A stretch of 64,000 nt of DNA, taken from assembly GCF_907165195.1 (NCBI RefSeq), contig NZ_OU015584.1, positions 372,001 through 436,000 of the forward strand, given 5' to 3'. Below, one piece after another: positions 25,899 to 35,719 of this stretch (positions within the stretch are counted from its first letter, which is position 1; every line of letters starts with the position of its first letter). A model generated the notes under the pieces. It searched no databases and was not told the DNA's origin. It saw nothing but the letters and a program-made list of their open reading frames with translations. Origin of the DNA: Parvicella tangerina (GTDB taxonomy: Bacteria; Bacteroidota; Bacteroidia; Flavobacteriales_D; Parvicellaceae). The position numbers were made by a program, and so were the translations under genes.

Positions 25899-28604
25899 AT
25901 GAGTTTACATCCAGATTATCAGGGGAAATATATTTATAAGTGGAAAGATCTACCGTTCCTTAAACTAAGTGGTTTGGAGCCGCTTGTGGTTACGCCTGAC
26001 ACAAACTTCATTAATGTTGGGGAACGAACAAATGTCACGGGCTCAAGAAAATTTCTTCGTTTGATCAAAGAAGATTGTTACGATGAGGCGCTAGACGTAG
26101 CCAGGGAACAAGTAGAAGGAGGGGCACAGATCATTGATGTGAACATGGATGAAGGAATGCTGGATGGAGTTGAGGCTATGACTAAATTTTTAAATTTAAT
26201 TGCAGCTGAGCCAGACATTGCAAGAGTCCCTGTGATGATTGATTCTTCAAAGTGGGAGATTATCGAAGCTGGATTGAAGTGTGTTCAAGGAAAAGGGGTG
26301 GTCAATTCAATTAGTTTAAAAGAAGGAGAAGAAAACTTTATCAAACAGGCTAAAACCATTAAGCAATACGGTGCAGCGGTCATTGTTATGGCATTTGATG
26401 AAGATGGACAAGCTGATAGCTATGAAAGAAGAGTGGAGATTTGTAATCGATCCTATTGGATTTTAGTTGATCAGGTTGGGTTTCCACCCCAGGACATCAT
26501 CTTTGACCCGAATATATTTCCGGTTGCTACAGGGATGGAGGAGCACAATAACAATGCACTAGATTTCTTTAGAGCTACTAGATGGATCCGAGAGAACCTT
26601 CCAGGTGCACATGTGAGTGGGGGAGTGAGTAATGTCTCTTTTTCTTTCAGAGGAAATAACCCTGTTAGAGAAGCGATGCATTCAGCTTTCTTATACCATG
26701 CGATTAATGAAGGGATGGATATGGGAATTGTGAATCCATCCATGCTCGAAGTTTATGATGACATCCCCAAAGAATTACTGGAGAAGGTTGAAGATGTGCT
26801 CTTGAATAGGAGACCAGATGCCACAGAAAGACTTTTGGAGTTTGCGGATACGGTTAAAGGTGATGGTAAGAAAAAAGAAAAGGATTTGGCCTGGAGAAAT
26901 GATCCGTTGCAAGATCGTATCACGCATGCTTTGGTGAAAGGAATAACGGAATATATAGAAGCAGATGTTGAGGAAGCAAGAAAGGAATATGACAAACCGA
27001 TTCAAGTGATAGAAGGCCCGTTAATGACAGGGATGAATGTAGTAGGAGACTTGTTCGGTAGTGGTAAAATGTTCTTACCGCAGGTGGTGAAATCGGCTCG
27101 AGTGATGAAAAAGGCTGTTGCTTATTTAATGCCATTCATTGAAGCGGAAAAAGAAGAAGGAACATCTTCTGCAGGAAAGATCATCTTAGCAACGGTAAAA
27201 GGTGATGTGCATGATATTGGAAAGAACATTGTTGGGGTTGTTTTGGGGTGTAATAACTATGAGGTTATTGATTTAGGGGTTATGGTGCCTGCTGAAGAGA
27301 TCATCAAAAGAGCTCAAGAAGAGAATGCTCAAATTATTGGGCTGAGCGGGTTGATCACACCTTCATTGGATGAAATGGTAGATGTAGCGAAGGAAATGCA
27401 GAAAGCTGGGTTGAAAATGCCTTTGCTTATTGGAGGTGCAACAACTTCTCGAGTTCATACTGCTGTGAAGATTGAAAAGCATTTTGAATTGGATCAAACC
27501 GTTCATGTCTTGGATGCATCTAGAAGTGTTACCGTTGTGGAGAAACTATTGGGGTCGCATAAAAAAGAGTACGTGGAAAGCATTCAGGCAGAGTATCAAA
27601 AAGTTCGAGAAATGCATGAGAAGAAAAAAGGTCAGAAAACGCTATTGCCCATTGGAGCTGCTCGTGAGAATAAACTGCGATTAGATTGGGAAAATTATGA
27701 ACCTAAGGTTCCAAATGAATTGGGGGTTCAAGTGATTAAAGATCAGGACCTGAACGAATTGAGAGCATATATAGATTGGACACCATTTTTTCAAACCTGG
27801 GAACTTCATGGTCGATACCCGAAAATTCTAGAAGATGAAGTGGTTGGAACTGAGGCTAAGAAGTTGTTTGCTGACGCCCAAAAGATGTTGGATAGGATTA
27901 TTGCAGAGAATTGGCTAGCTGCTAAAGCGACTTTTGGTTTTTTTCCAGCAAATACAGTGAATGACGACACTATTGAGGTCGAACACGATGGTGAGCTCTT
28001 CAAATTGCACCAGTTACGTCAGCAGATTAAAAAAGCGAAGGATCAACCAAACTTATCACTGGCAGATTTTATTGCTCCGAAAGAGTCTGGGAAGCAAGAT
28101 TATATTGGTGCTTTTGTTGTTACGGCTGGACTAAATATAGATTCAAGAGTAAAAGCTTTTGAAGAGGATCACGATGATTATCATGCTATTTTATTAAAGG
28201 CTTTAGCTGATCGTTTAGCGGAAGCTTTTGCAGAATATTTGCATGAAAAAGTAAGAACGCAATCTTGGGGGTATGCAGCTGATGAGCAATTGGAGAATGA
28301 AGAATTAATCAAAGAAAAGTATCAGGGAATTAGACCAGCTCCAGGATATCCAGCATGTCCAGATCATACAGAAAAGCCAACTTTATTCAAGTTGCTGAAT
28401 GCTTCGGAAACGACAGGTGTTTCGTTGACAGATAGCTATGCCATGTGGCCAGCGGCTAGCGTGAGTGGATGGTATTTTGCTCATCCACAAAGCAAGTATT
28501 TTGGGGTAGGAAAGATCGCTTTAGATCAGGTCCATGACATAGCTGAACGCAAAGGATTGGAAAAAGAAAAAATGGAACGTTGGTTAAGCCCAAACATTCA
28601 TTAA
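25899..28604 (+). CDS. metH: Cobalamin-dependent methionine synthase, folate/B12/SAM-activation modules (no homocysteine domain)
   Basis: A 901-residue cytoplasmic enzyme carrying the last three of the four MetH modules. They are pterin-binding (about 30-290; [23 protein letters not shown]), the B12-binding cap and Rossmann domains (about 335-560; DVHDIG at 436-441 with His438 the cobalt ligand) and the SAM-dependent reactivation domain (about 600-901; [15 protein letters not shown]). Canonical MetH has about 1,200 residues. The missing part is the N-terminal homocysteine methyltransferase domain, which in Bacteroidota is often a separate gene; none is visible in this window. The ATG start gives the usual short N-terminal extension. 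It makes methionine from homocysteine, the product of the MetZ/MetX operon nearby. Confidence 0.95.
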   Translation: MSLHPDYQGKYIYKWKDLPFLKLSGLEPLVVTPDTNFINVGERTNVTGSRKFLRLIKEDCYDEALDVAREQVEGGAQIIDVNMDEGMLDGVEAMTKFLNLIAAEPDIARVPVMIDSSKWEIIEAGLKCVQGKGVVNSISLKEGEENFIKQAKTIKQYGAAVIVMAFDEDGQADSYERRVEICNRSYWILVDQVGFPPQDIIFDPNIFPVATGMEEHNNNALDFFRATRWIRENLPGAHVSGGVSNVSFSFRGNNPVREAMHSAFLYHAINEGMDMGIVNPSMLEVYDDIPKELLEKVEDVLLNRRPDATERLLEFADTVKGDGKKKEKDLAWRNDPLQDRITHALVKGITEYIEADVEEARKEYDKPIQVIEGPLMTGMNVVGDLFGSGKMFLPQVVKSARVMKKAVAYLMPFIEAEKEEGTSSAGKIILATVKGDVHDIGKNIVGVVLGCNNYEVIDLGVMVPAEEIIKRAQEENAQIIGLSGLITPSLDEMVDVAKEMQKAGLKMPLLIGGATTSRVHTAVKIEKHFELDQTVHVLDASRSVTVVEKLLGSHKKEYVESIQAEYQKVREMHEKKKGQKTLLPIGAARENKLRLDWENYEPKVPNELGVQVIKDQDLNELRAYIDWTPFFQTWELHGRYPKILEDEVVGTEAKKLFADAQKMLDRIIAENWLAAKATFGFFPANTVNDDTIEVEHDGELFKLHQLRQQIKKAKDQPNLSLADFIAPKESGKQDYIGAFVVTAGLNIDSRVKAFEEDHDDYHAILLKALADRLAEAFAEYLHEKVRTQSWGYAADEQLENEELIKEKYQGIRPAPGYPACPDHTEKPTLFKLLNASETTGVSLTDSYAMWPAASVSGWYFAHPQSKYFGVGKIALDQVHDIAERKGLEKEKMERWLSPNIH

Positions 28605-30284
28605 TTACTTGATCAATACCTTAGAATAGTTTAACGTAAGTTTTTCGTTATAGATTCTGGTGAGATAGGCTCCCGATGGCAATTGCGAGGTGTCGTGTTG
28701 AACAATGCTGTTTGAACCTACTCTTCCTTTGTCAATTAACTGGCCGGTGTTATTGTAAATCGCATAAAACAGTGCTTCTTCGTTGCCAGCGTTATCTATA
28801 ATCAAGCGGTCATTAAACGGGTTGGGATAAACCGAAAAAGCTGGTTCATTTGATTCTGCCACACTTAGCGATAAGTCTCCACTAAAACAATCCTGAATAG
28901 AATCGTCATAAAACTGTTGAATAAGAGGAATTTCATTCTGAAGGGTTTGAATACTAGATAGGTTGTCACCAGATGCTGCCCGCGAATAAAGGTAGGCAAG
29001 ATCTAATTCTATAACATCTCCAGGACGCAACGTGTCTTTCCCCAAAGAACCTAATACAGTTCGATCTCCGCCCGTGTTCCCTTGAGTAAACTCGGTCCAG
29101 GGTTGAAACCCTGCCGGAGGATTCTCTGGGTATTGAAAACTAGTGGGGGTTGTTGTTACCCCTGAACTTCCAGTATGTCCATCACCACCATAATACATCG
29201 TTGTTCCATCTTTGAATTTCCCTTGTAGACAGTTGTAGTACTCTGATGGCGTTGATGGCATTGATGAGTATCCACTACTTCCTGTATGGAAAGAGATGCA
29301 ACTCGCCATATCCTGATTTAAAAATACGACTCCCTGAGCGGGAGGAGTGGCTCCATACCCGATGTTTGAAAAGCATGTGTTGTCCGTCATAGAGGCGTTG
29401 TATCCAAAAAATGAATTCAACTCAGGTATTGAACCGATAAAATCATCGGTTCCACAACCTATGTCAAGATCGGCAAAAACGCCAACATAGAAATCCTTGA
29501 GTAATTGTGTACTTCTATTAATAATGTCATATCCCACAAAGATAGTTCTGTCTACAGGAGAGCTAATGTCTCTATCGAACGCATAGACTTCAACATGGAT
29601 TTCAATACCCACGGGGTCAATAGTTGAATTATTTGGATTTTTATCATTTAGAATGATCAAGGCATATTTGTCTCCCTTAATACAAGGATAGTCTCCCGCC
29701 TGTGGGTTATAAACTTGATCTCCATCGATATCATAATATGGCGTAAGAAAAAAATCGTAACCTTGTGACAAGTCACCATGTGCCGGCCAGTTGAGTATCG
29801 ATGGTGGAATAGTGTAACCAGGAAATGTTAAATTTTCATCACATAGCGGATCGTTTAAACAGTTCATGTAGCTTCTAAATAGGCTGATTTCATGAGAAGT
29901 GATGGTGTAAATTTGATTGTACTGTTGTTGAACAGATGAAGTTATGGTTGCAGCACCATAGGGTTCAGGTGCAGTTGTGTCAGTGCCTTGAATAATAGAA
30001 AGAGGTCCCGTAATATAGCTTTCCGTATTTTGTCCATAAGTTCCTATTGAGCCATATATTTGATTATTGACATTTTTACCTGCCATCCAAAGGGAGGTAG
30101 AGAAGATAGTAGTTGTACCATCTCCTTGCAGCGCCTCAAAACCAGCTTCACTATTATTGAAGTCATTGAAGAGTACACCTTTAGTTTGTAACGTAGCGGA
30201 AACACTATTTGTGTCCAGTGTAAAAGTTTGTGCTGACGAAAGGAAACTTAAGCTCAGACACATTGGAAGTAGTAGTTTTTTCAT
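28605..30284 (-). CDS. T9SS type A sorting-domain protein of unknown function
   Basis: The ATG at 30284 begins a signal peptide (MKKLLLPMCLSLSFLSSAQTF), chosen over an upstream ATG at 30305; 559 residues. The large middle region has no recognised enzyme motif. It has conserved-looking segments such as FNDFNNSEAGFEALQGDGT, SLWMAGKN and several Asp-rich, potentially calcium-binding turns (YDIDGDQVYNPQAGD, FADLDIGCGTDD). It ends with a T9SS type A domain (about 480-559; FSVYPNPFNDRLIIDN ... LNYSKVLIK). It is therefore secreted through the type IX system. This gene is directly convergent with metH, with no base between stop codons. Confidence 0.8.
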   Translation of the reverse strand: MKKLLLPMCLSLSFLSSAQTFTLDTNSVSATLQTKGVLFNDFNNSEAGFEALQGDGTTTIFSTSLWMAGKNVNNQIYGSIGTYGQNTESYITGPLSIIQGTDTTAPEPYGAATITSSVQQQYNQIYTITSHEISLFRSYMNCLNDPLCDENLTFPGYTIPPSILNWPAHGDLSQGYDFFLTPYYDIDGDQVYNPQAGDYPCIKGDKYALIILNDKNPNNSTIDPVGIEIHVEVYAFDRDISSPVDRTIFVGYDIINRSTQLLKDFYVGVFADLDIGCGTDDFIGSIPELNSFFGYNASMTDNTCFSNIGYGATPPAQGVVFLNQDMASCISFHTGSSGYSSMPSTPSEYYNCLQGKFKDGTTMYYGGDGHTGSSGVTTTPTSFQYPENPPAGFQPWTEFTQGNTGGDRTVLGSLGKDTLRPGDVIELDLAYLYSRAASGDNLSSIQTLQNEIPLIQQFYDDSIQDCFSGDLSLSVAESNEPAFSVYPNPFNDRLIIDNAGNEEALFYAIYNNTGQLIDKGRVGSNSIVQHDTSQLPSGAYLTRIYNEKLTLNYSKVLIK

Positions 30285-30413
30285 GTCGTTTGGTTTTAGT
30301 ATCAACTAAGATCTAACAATACATGATAACTTACTAGGGTGAAAGTAGTAAAGGTTGAGATTAGCAAATAAAAGGTTGGAGAGACAGGTTCTTCTGCAGG
30401 CTAATCACGTGAG

Positions 30414-32174
30414 TTATCTGATCATTAAACGCTGAACCTGTTTGTTTCCTTTGCTTTCTACTTCAATCATATATGCGCCAGCAGCATATTCGTTGGCGTG
30501 AATGAAATACTTCGATTCTCCCATTGGTAAGCTTCCAGAAAATATCGTTTCAACCAAATTACCTGTAAGATCATACATCTTTATGGTTGCAGATACCTCT
30601 CCATTTGAAAATACCGGTATGCAAGTAATTGCTGATGCAGGGTTTGGGAATACGTCTTGTAGTTCAAATGCATTTTCGTTAACTCCAACGCTACCATTAT
30701 CCAGCACTTTGAAATGAAAATAACCATCTGGTGCTACAATAGGTCTAACTTGTGTTTTTCCGCTGTTTGCATTTCCTTCGATATAGTAATAAACAGTTGT
30801 TCCCGCAGGCTGCTGTGGAAGGTCTGCGGTCCACATGTCATTTCCTGTAGCTGTCATGGGCACCGAAAAGAAAACACCAGAAAGGTCTGTGGAGTAATAT
30901 AGTGTGGCTGAAGATATTCCGCTCTTGTGTTTGATCAGAGCATCTACCTGATAAGGCGAATTAGTGACATAGGTGTCTGGTAGGTTTTGATGTCTGATCA
31001 ACAATGGTTCAGCTACTCCAATTGTATTCGTAATGCAGTGAATAGCTCCACTCTGCGAGATGATATTAGCGCCTGAGTTGTCGCAATCAATAGGAACAAT
31101 ATTATACCCCGGAAGCGACTCTTCTAATATTCTGAGCGCGGTGGTGTCATACTCTTCTCTATAGGTAGGAACGATCACGGTACCATTGATAAATACACAG
31201 TTGGTATAGGTTCTGTAGGATCCATTTCCGTAGGGCCATCCTGGGTAATCCCCTCCAGTACTTGGAGGCATTGGAATTCTCGTTACCTCATACGGTGTTC
31301 CATACACAGAGTTGAAGTTACTCAAAACATATTGAATATTAGCCTCTATTTGAGGACCATCAGAAATGCCATCTGGAAACTCACCGATCAGCAGTCTTTC
31401 TTCATCCAATAGTTTCATGTGCATATCAATATGATTGATGCCATCATAAGGCAACGCATCCATCTTAATATAGCGTTCAATACCATGGAATTTTTTAACA
31501 ATCGTATCGATTTCGGCTTCAGTCTTTGTGGTTACTCCATAAGGGTTTCCTGCTTCATTTTCCTCTAGAATCAATGAAGAAGCAAATGCAGTTCCAAAGC
31601 CATCCACCATCCAGTTTCCTCCTGTATTTACAAGGTCGTTGGGAGCCTGAGTAGTACTGTATAAAGTGATGCCCTTGTGATTTGCTTGTTCAGTTGGCAT
31701 CGCATCATCATCAGGTCTAGGGCGGTTATAGATCCATTCTACCAAGACTAAGGAATCTACATCGTTTAAATATGCGGTATGTGCACTGTAATCTCTTTGC
31801 CAGATCGTATTGTAATCCACTTCAAGATAATCGATGTTTGTAAGTGGGACCCCCGAATTCGTAAGGTAGCTTTTTACAGCGTTAGAATCCGAACAAGAGA
31901 TCAACACTTCACATTCTTCTTGCGCAGCATCAACGATCTGAGCGTGAATAGAAGGGTAACTCGTCCAAGTGATCAATAAAGTTTGTACTTCTTCCCATTC
32001 TCCAGCGGTACGAATTGGGAGGGTAGGGGGAGATGTAAGTCCTCTGCTACTTCCTCCTTGGTTATACATCCATTGTGGTGCACTAAGTTCACTGCTTGCA
32101 AATCCAACAGGAAGGTTCTGTTGAGCAAAAGAAAATGTGGTTAGTAGTAAGGAAAGTACAGTTAGTTTTTTCAT
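30414..32174 (-). CDS. Secreted peptidylarginine/agmatine deiminase-like protein with T9SS domain
   Basis: A 586-residue exported protein of the PAD_porph / agmatine deiminase superfamily. It has a signal peptide (1-18), a catalytic domain (about 50-390) and a T9SS type A sorting domain (about 500-586). Key residues correspond to those of Porphyromonas peptidylarginine deiminase: Asp128 in WQRDYS, His248-x-Asp250 in NHIDMHM, and Cys380 in SGAIHCIT. The segment YNRPRPDDD (149-157) resembles the region carrying substrate-binding arginines in that enzyme, a comparison from memory. Secretion argues for a protein or peptide arginine substrate rather than cytosolic agmatine. It would hydrolyse guanidinium to citrulline-type products. 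Activity is inferred from motifs only. Confidence 0.82.
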   Translation of the reverse strand: MKKLTVLSLLLTTFSFAQQNLPVGFASSELSAPQWMYNQGGSSRGLTSPPTLPIRTAGEWEEVQTLLITWTSYPSIHAQIVDAAQEECEVLISCSDSNAVKSYLTNSGVPLTNIDYLEVDYNTIWQRDYSAHTAYLNDVDSLVLVEWIYNRPRPDDDAMPTEQANHKGITLYSTTQAPNDLVNTGGNWMVDGFGTAFASSLILEENEAGNPYGVTTKTEAEIDTIVKKFHGIERYIKMDALPYDGINHIDMHMKLLDEERLLIGEFPDGISDGPQIEANIQYVLSNFNSVYGTPYEVTRIPMPPSTGGDYPGWPYGNGSYRTYTNCVFINGTVIVPTYREEYDTTALRILEESLPGYNIVPIDCDNSGANIISQSGAIHCITNTIGVAEPLLIRHQNLPDTYVTNSPYQVDALIKHKSGISSATLYYSTDLSGVFFSVPMTATGNDMWTADLPQQPAGTTVYYYIEGNANSGKTQVRPIVAPDGYFHFKVLDNGSVGVNENAFELQDVFPNPASAITCIPVFSNGEVSATIKMYDLTGNLVETIFSGSLPMGESKYFIHANEYAAGAYMIEVESKGNKQVQRLMIR

Positions 32175-32304
32175 GGTTAAATTGGTTTCTTTGGTAGCAA
32201 AAAGATGCTTAAAGATACGAAAAGTTGCTTGGAGCTATCTTTTTACTTTTTCGAAGAAGGGGAGACAATGATTTTAAAGTCAGGTAAATAATTGTGCTAT
32301 CAGA

Positions 32305-33195
32305 TCAATATTTTATAAACTTAAAAACACTAGAATTAGTGCCATCTGTTGCTGTCACTAAATGCATTCCGTATTTGAGGTTTGCAACGCTTAGAGGGTT
32401 TGTTGAAGTAAGACTTTCATCGAAAAGAGTTTTGCCATTCATATCATAGATTTTTACGTTAATAGGATAGGAAATATCTTGCACATTTTCGAAGAAAATA
32501 AAACCATTAACATAAAATGCATTGAATTGAGAGGACTCGTTTTCCTCTACAGAAATGTTAAAGTAGTTAATGGCGCATCCACTTTGTCCTGGGTTTAATA
32601 TTTCTGTGTTATCGATGGAAAAGCAATCTACTTCAGAGTCGACACTTGTGCCTGCTTCAATATAATACGTCATACCGACTCCATCAACGTAGTAGGCAAT
32701 TCCTAGTGGTTCAAAGTGCAGTTTATATCGTTTGTGGTACCCATCAGTGCATTGGATACTATCAACTCCCATCGTAGAGTAATGGACGTCCGTATTGGGG
32801 GTTGCAATTAGAAATGGAAAAATTTCTTGCAGCAAAGGATCGAAGGTGAAGACATCATTCATTACTGGCTCTTGCGGAAAGAATATTGTGTCATGGATAC
32901 TGCCATCAGCAGGAGCAAAAACCATCATTGGAGTTGGGTAATCGTTTTTTACACATCCCAAATACTCAAGATAGCCTCCAGACTCAGATTTGTAACATTT
33001 TACAAAACTTTCACCGTTTATTAAGGTGTCTCCATTAAACACGGAGTAAGGGTAAGTGTCAGTTGTCCAAACTCCCCCTGGTGTGGATTCGGTGGCATGC
33101 CAAACGGCTGTGGTAGTGGGTAGATTGTGATGATATTGACCATAAATTGATCCTAAGAAGGAATACAATCCGATAAGAATGAGTAACGTTTTCAT
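32305..33195 (-). CDS. Secreted protein with T9SS type A domain, function unknown
   Basis: The ATG at 33195 starts a signal peptide (MKTLLILIGLYSFLGSIYGQ); an upstream ATG at 33216 is less plausible. The 296-residue protein has a central beta-rich region (about 25-205) without known motifs and a T9SS type A domain (about 215-296; NAFYVNGFIFFENVQDISYPIN ... SVFKFIKY). Tyr- and Trp-rich strands suggest a compact extracellular fold. It is tandem to the deiminase-like gene but separated by 130 bp, so it may be independently transcribed. The function is unknown. Confidence 0.75.
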   Translation of the reverse strand: MKTLLILIGLYSFLGSIYGQYHHNLPTTTAVWHATESTPGGVWTTDTYPYSVFNGDTLINGESFVKCYKSESGGYLEYLGCVKNDYPTPMMVFAPADGSIHDTIFFPQEPVMNDVFTFDPLLQEIFPFLIATPNTDVHYSTMGVDSIQCTDGYHKRYKLHFEPLGIAYYVDGVGMTYYIEAGTSVDSEVDCFSIDNTEILNPGQSGCAINYFNISVEENESSQFNAFYVNGFIFFENVQDISYPINVKIYDMNGKTLFDESLTSTNPLSVANLKYGMHLVTATDGTNSSVFKFIKY

Positions 33196-33241
33196 ATTAA
33201 TTACCATTAAGTTCAATTTTCTATAAAGTTGCCATACCTAA

Positions 33242-33850
33242 TTATATACGCCCTTGCTGATGAATGGCACTAATAAAAACGGGAATGAACATCACACAAG
33301 CTTTGTGCACTTCGTTTGTGATCGCATAATTCTTGATCTGCCAGTTGTCAAAGTCATTGGAAAAATCCGTTTCCATATCCATGACTAGTTCTCCATTTAA
33401 CTTCACTTCCCAATTATCCCAGTCTTCTGAAAAGCTCGTACGTACGCGATAAATATCTCCTGTATTCTGATCTTTGACAGTCCAGCTATCCCAATCGTTC
33501 GAAAAGTACGTTTCAATATCGATGTTATAACCACTCAATTTAAACTCCCAATTATCCCAATCCTCTGAGAACTGCGTGTCGATCTGTCCAGAAATGTTTC
33601 CGATTTTGACATCCCAATTGTCCCAATCTTCTGAAAAGGCGGTTCTGAAATAACCAGCAGAACTATCTACTGTAAATTCCCAGTTATCCCAGTCTTCACT
33701 GAACGAGGTGGATAGGTCATCCCATGACGTATAGTTATAATTATAGTTGTTTGTTGAGTTCAAAGGTTGTTGCTTCTGACAAGAGAATAGGGATATGAGA
33801 ATGGCTAAAGTCAACATAACCAATGAGATATATTTGATTGATAATTTCAT
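33242..33850 (-). CDS. Lipoprotein with six FSEDWDNW repeats, family not recognised
   Basis: The ATG at 33850 begins a lipoprotein signal peptide (MKLSIKYISLVMLTLAILISLFSC, Cys24); an upstream ATG at 33904 would give a poorer one. The 202-residue protein is dominated by six tandem units of 22-23 residues whose core is FS(E/N)D(W/F)D(N/S)W, with the Phe at 50, 72, 94, 117, 140 and 163. An 'x-V/F/I-K' strand follows each core. It is highly acidic and aromatic. A short hydrophobic C-terminal tail (ACVMFIPVFISAIHQQGRI) follows. I recognise no family. A repetitive, Asp/Trp-rich surface layer, metal-binding or carbohydrate-binding repeat is imaginable, but nothing proves it. Confidence 0.75.
   Translation of the reverse strand: MKLSIKYISLVMLTLAILISLFSCQKQQPLNSTNNYNYNYTSWDDLSTSFSEDWDNWEFTVDSSAGYFRTAFSEDWDNWDVKIGNISGQIDTQFSEDWDNWEFKLSGYNIDIETYFSNDWDSWTVKDQNTGDIYRVRTSFSEDWDNWEVKLNGELVMDMETDFSNDFDNWQIKNYAITNEVHKACVMFIPVFISAIHQQGRI
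33335..33709 (-). repeat. Six tandem 66-69 bp coding repeats (FSEDWDNW units)
   Basis: Inside the lipoprotein gene, sequence encoding 22-23-residue units recurs six times with nearly identical cores, visible on the plus strand as TTATCCCA(G/A)TC blocks. The first, second, third and fifth units are almost identical in the core, while the fourth and sixth carry Asn for Glu and Phe for Trp, which suggests older duplication followed by drift. Confidence 0.85.
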
Positions 33851-33886
33851 TTCTAATCGCATGACTAATCTACCAAATTTTATCGG

Positions 33887-33922
33887 GTTTTCATGGAAAC
33901 TCATCTGAAAGCATTATTTTTG
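33887..33922 (+). promoter_or_regulatory. Candidate promoter of the DUF349 gene
   Basis: TATTTTTG at 33915-33922 fully matches TAnnTTTG and lies 21 bp before the ATG. A TTTTC element at 33888-33892 is 22 bp upstream, a weak -33. It sits in the 93-bp divergent gap with the lipoprotein gene. Confidence 0.4.
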
Positions 33923-33943
33923 TTGACCTTTTAAGCAAATCAA

Positions 33944-35674
33944 ATGACTAAAAAAGAAATACTTGAGCGATTAACTTCTCTAAGTGAGGAGAACGATCAT
34001 AAGGTTTTGAAAAGAGAGATCAAGAATCTATCTGATCGATTCCATGAATTAACTAATGAGGAAGAGAAGGAACTGCAGATCAAAAACAATAATAGTGAGG
34101 AGGATGAGTTGCATACACTTCCAGAAGAAGAAGTGCAACTAAACGACCAGGTTCAAGAGGCACTTACTGCTTTAAAGGTTCGCAGAAACGAATTAAAAGA
34201 TGCGAGAGACAATGAAGAAAAGGAAAACCTGACCAAAAAGCAGGTGATTCTGAAACGATTTCAGGTGTTATTGCAAGAAGAGGAGAATATCGGCAAGTTG
34301 TTCAATTCCATTAAAGAAATTCGAGAAGAGTGGAAGGCTGTTGGAGATATTCCCAAGACGAAGTATCAGGATATCCAAAGCCAGTACAGCCAGCTGAATG
34401 AGTTGTTTAACTACAACGTAAACATCTACAAAGAGCTTCAGGAAAATGATCTTAAAAGGAACTATTCGCTCAAGAATCAATTGATCCATCAAGCGAAAGA
34501 GCTGCTGAATGAGTCAAGTTTAGGTAAGTTGGACAAAGGGGTGAAAGCCATCCAAAACGAATGGGAAGAAATTGGTCCTACCTTCACAGAACATTGGGAG
34601 AAGATTAAAGAAGAGTATTGGGAAACGATTCGAGCTATCTATGATAAAATCAAAGACCTGAGAGAGGGCAGGGAAAAAGAAAAGGAAGCGAATTACGAAA
34701 AGAAAAAGTCGCTGGTAGAACAAGCCAAATCGCTCGTAGAGCACCTTCCTGATGGTCATAAAGAGTGGAATGCAATGACCAAAGCCCTGAATGATCTTCA
34801 GGATGCATGGAAGAAAGTGGGTTACGCTCCAAAGGAAGTGAACGACAAGGTATGGGAAGAGTTTAGAAAACCTTTCGACCTTTTCTACGAAAAGAAAAGA
34901 GAATTCTATGCTTCACAGAAAGAGGAGCATAATGACAAGAAAGAAGCTAAAGAGAAGATTATTGAGAGGGCAGAAGAATTGGTTGGACTGACAGATTGGA
35001 GAAAAGGAACTGAGCTCGCTAAAAAACTTCAAAGAGAATGGAAAAAAGTTGGTCATGCAGGTCAGTATGCTGAACAGCGCCTTTGGAAGGCGTTCCGATC
35101 AAAATGCGATGCTTTCTTTGAAGCCAAGGATAAGCATTTTGCTGAGTTGGATAAAGCCAATGAAGAAAATTTGAAACTCAAAGAGGCGTTGATTGAAGAG
35201 ATCAATGCTTTTGAAAAAGGAGAGGATACAAAAGCTAATATCGAGGCGTTAAAAGCTTTTTCAGCGCGTTTTGCGGAGATTGGTAATGTTCCTTTCAAAC
35301 AAAAGGATAAAATTTACAAATCCTATAAAGATGCTTTGGATGCCCAATACGCAAAGTTGAAACTGGACGGAAAAGAAAAGGAAAAAGTGATGTTTCAAGC
35401 GAAGCTAGATAGTATGAAGGGTTCTGCTAACCCTGTTCAGATGCTGAGAAAGGAGAAGGATTTTATCAGAAGAAAAATCAACGAACTGACAAAAGAGATT
35501 ACCAACTTTGAGAATAACCTTGGTTTCTTTGGTAACAGTAAAGGTGCTGAAGCCCTACTTGCCGGTGTTAAAAAGAACATCGAAAAGGGAAGAGCAGAGA
35601 TTGAGGCCTTAAAGTCAAAATTGAAATCCTTGAGTAAACTGGAAAAAGAAGCTTTGAATAAAGAAGAGGTATAG
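33944..35674 (+). CDS. Coiled-coil DUF349 protein
   Basis: A 576-residue soluble, highly charged helical protein (Lys/Glu rich) made of at least four DUF349 repeats. Each shows a W-x-x-(V/I)-G-(D/P/H) core such as EEWKAVGDIPKTKYQDI, NEWEEIGPTFTEHWE, DAWKKVGYAPKEVNDKVW and REWKKVGHAGQYAEQRLW. It has no signal peptide, so it is cytoplasmic. DUF349 proteins are common in Bacteroidota. The function is not established; structural or chaperone-like roles are guessed for such long helical proteins. The gene precedes the dipeptidyl peptidase gene by 45 bp on the same strand and may be co-transcribed with it. Confidence 0.88.
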   Translation: MTKKEILERLTSLSEENDHKVLKREIKNLSDRFHELTNEEEKELQIKNNNSEEDELHTLPEEEVQLNDQVQEALTALKVRRNELKDARDNEEKENLTKKQVILKRFQVLLQEEENIGKLFNSIKEIREEWKAVGDIPKTKYQDIQSQYSQLNELFNYNVNIYKELQENDLKRNYSLKNQLIHQAKELLNESSLGKLDKGVKAIQNEWEEIGPTFTEHWEKIKEEYWETIRAIYDKIKDLREGREKEKEANYEKKKSLVEQAKSLVEHLPDGHKEWNAMTKALNDLQDAWKKVGYAPKEVNDKVWEEFRKPFDLFYEKKREFYASQKEEHNDKKEAKEKIIERAEELVGLTDWRKGTELAKKLQREWKKVGHAGQYAEQRLWKAFRSKCDAFFEAKDKHFAELDKANEENLKLKEALIEEINAFEKGEDTKANIEALKAFSARFAEIGNVPFKQKDKIYKSYKDALDAQYAKLKLDGKEKEKVMFQAKLDSMKGSANPVQMLRKEKDFIRRKINELTKEITNFENNLGFFGNSKGAEALLAGVKKNIEKGRAEIEALKSKLKSLSKLEKEALNKEEV

Positions 35675-35719
35675 TTTTTACTCATTAATAGGAGGTTTAT
35701 GCTCCTCAAAATCAATTTT

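Noticed and set aside
35690-35706. AGGAGG-like stretch and ATG at 35699 in front of the dipeptidyl peptidase
   Set aside because: The purine run is only three bases from the ATG, so spacing is wrong for ribosome binding, and the ATG at 35720 yields a clean signal peptide. The inverted AGGAG/CTCCT is short.
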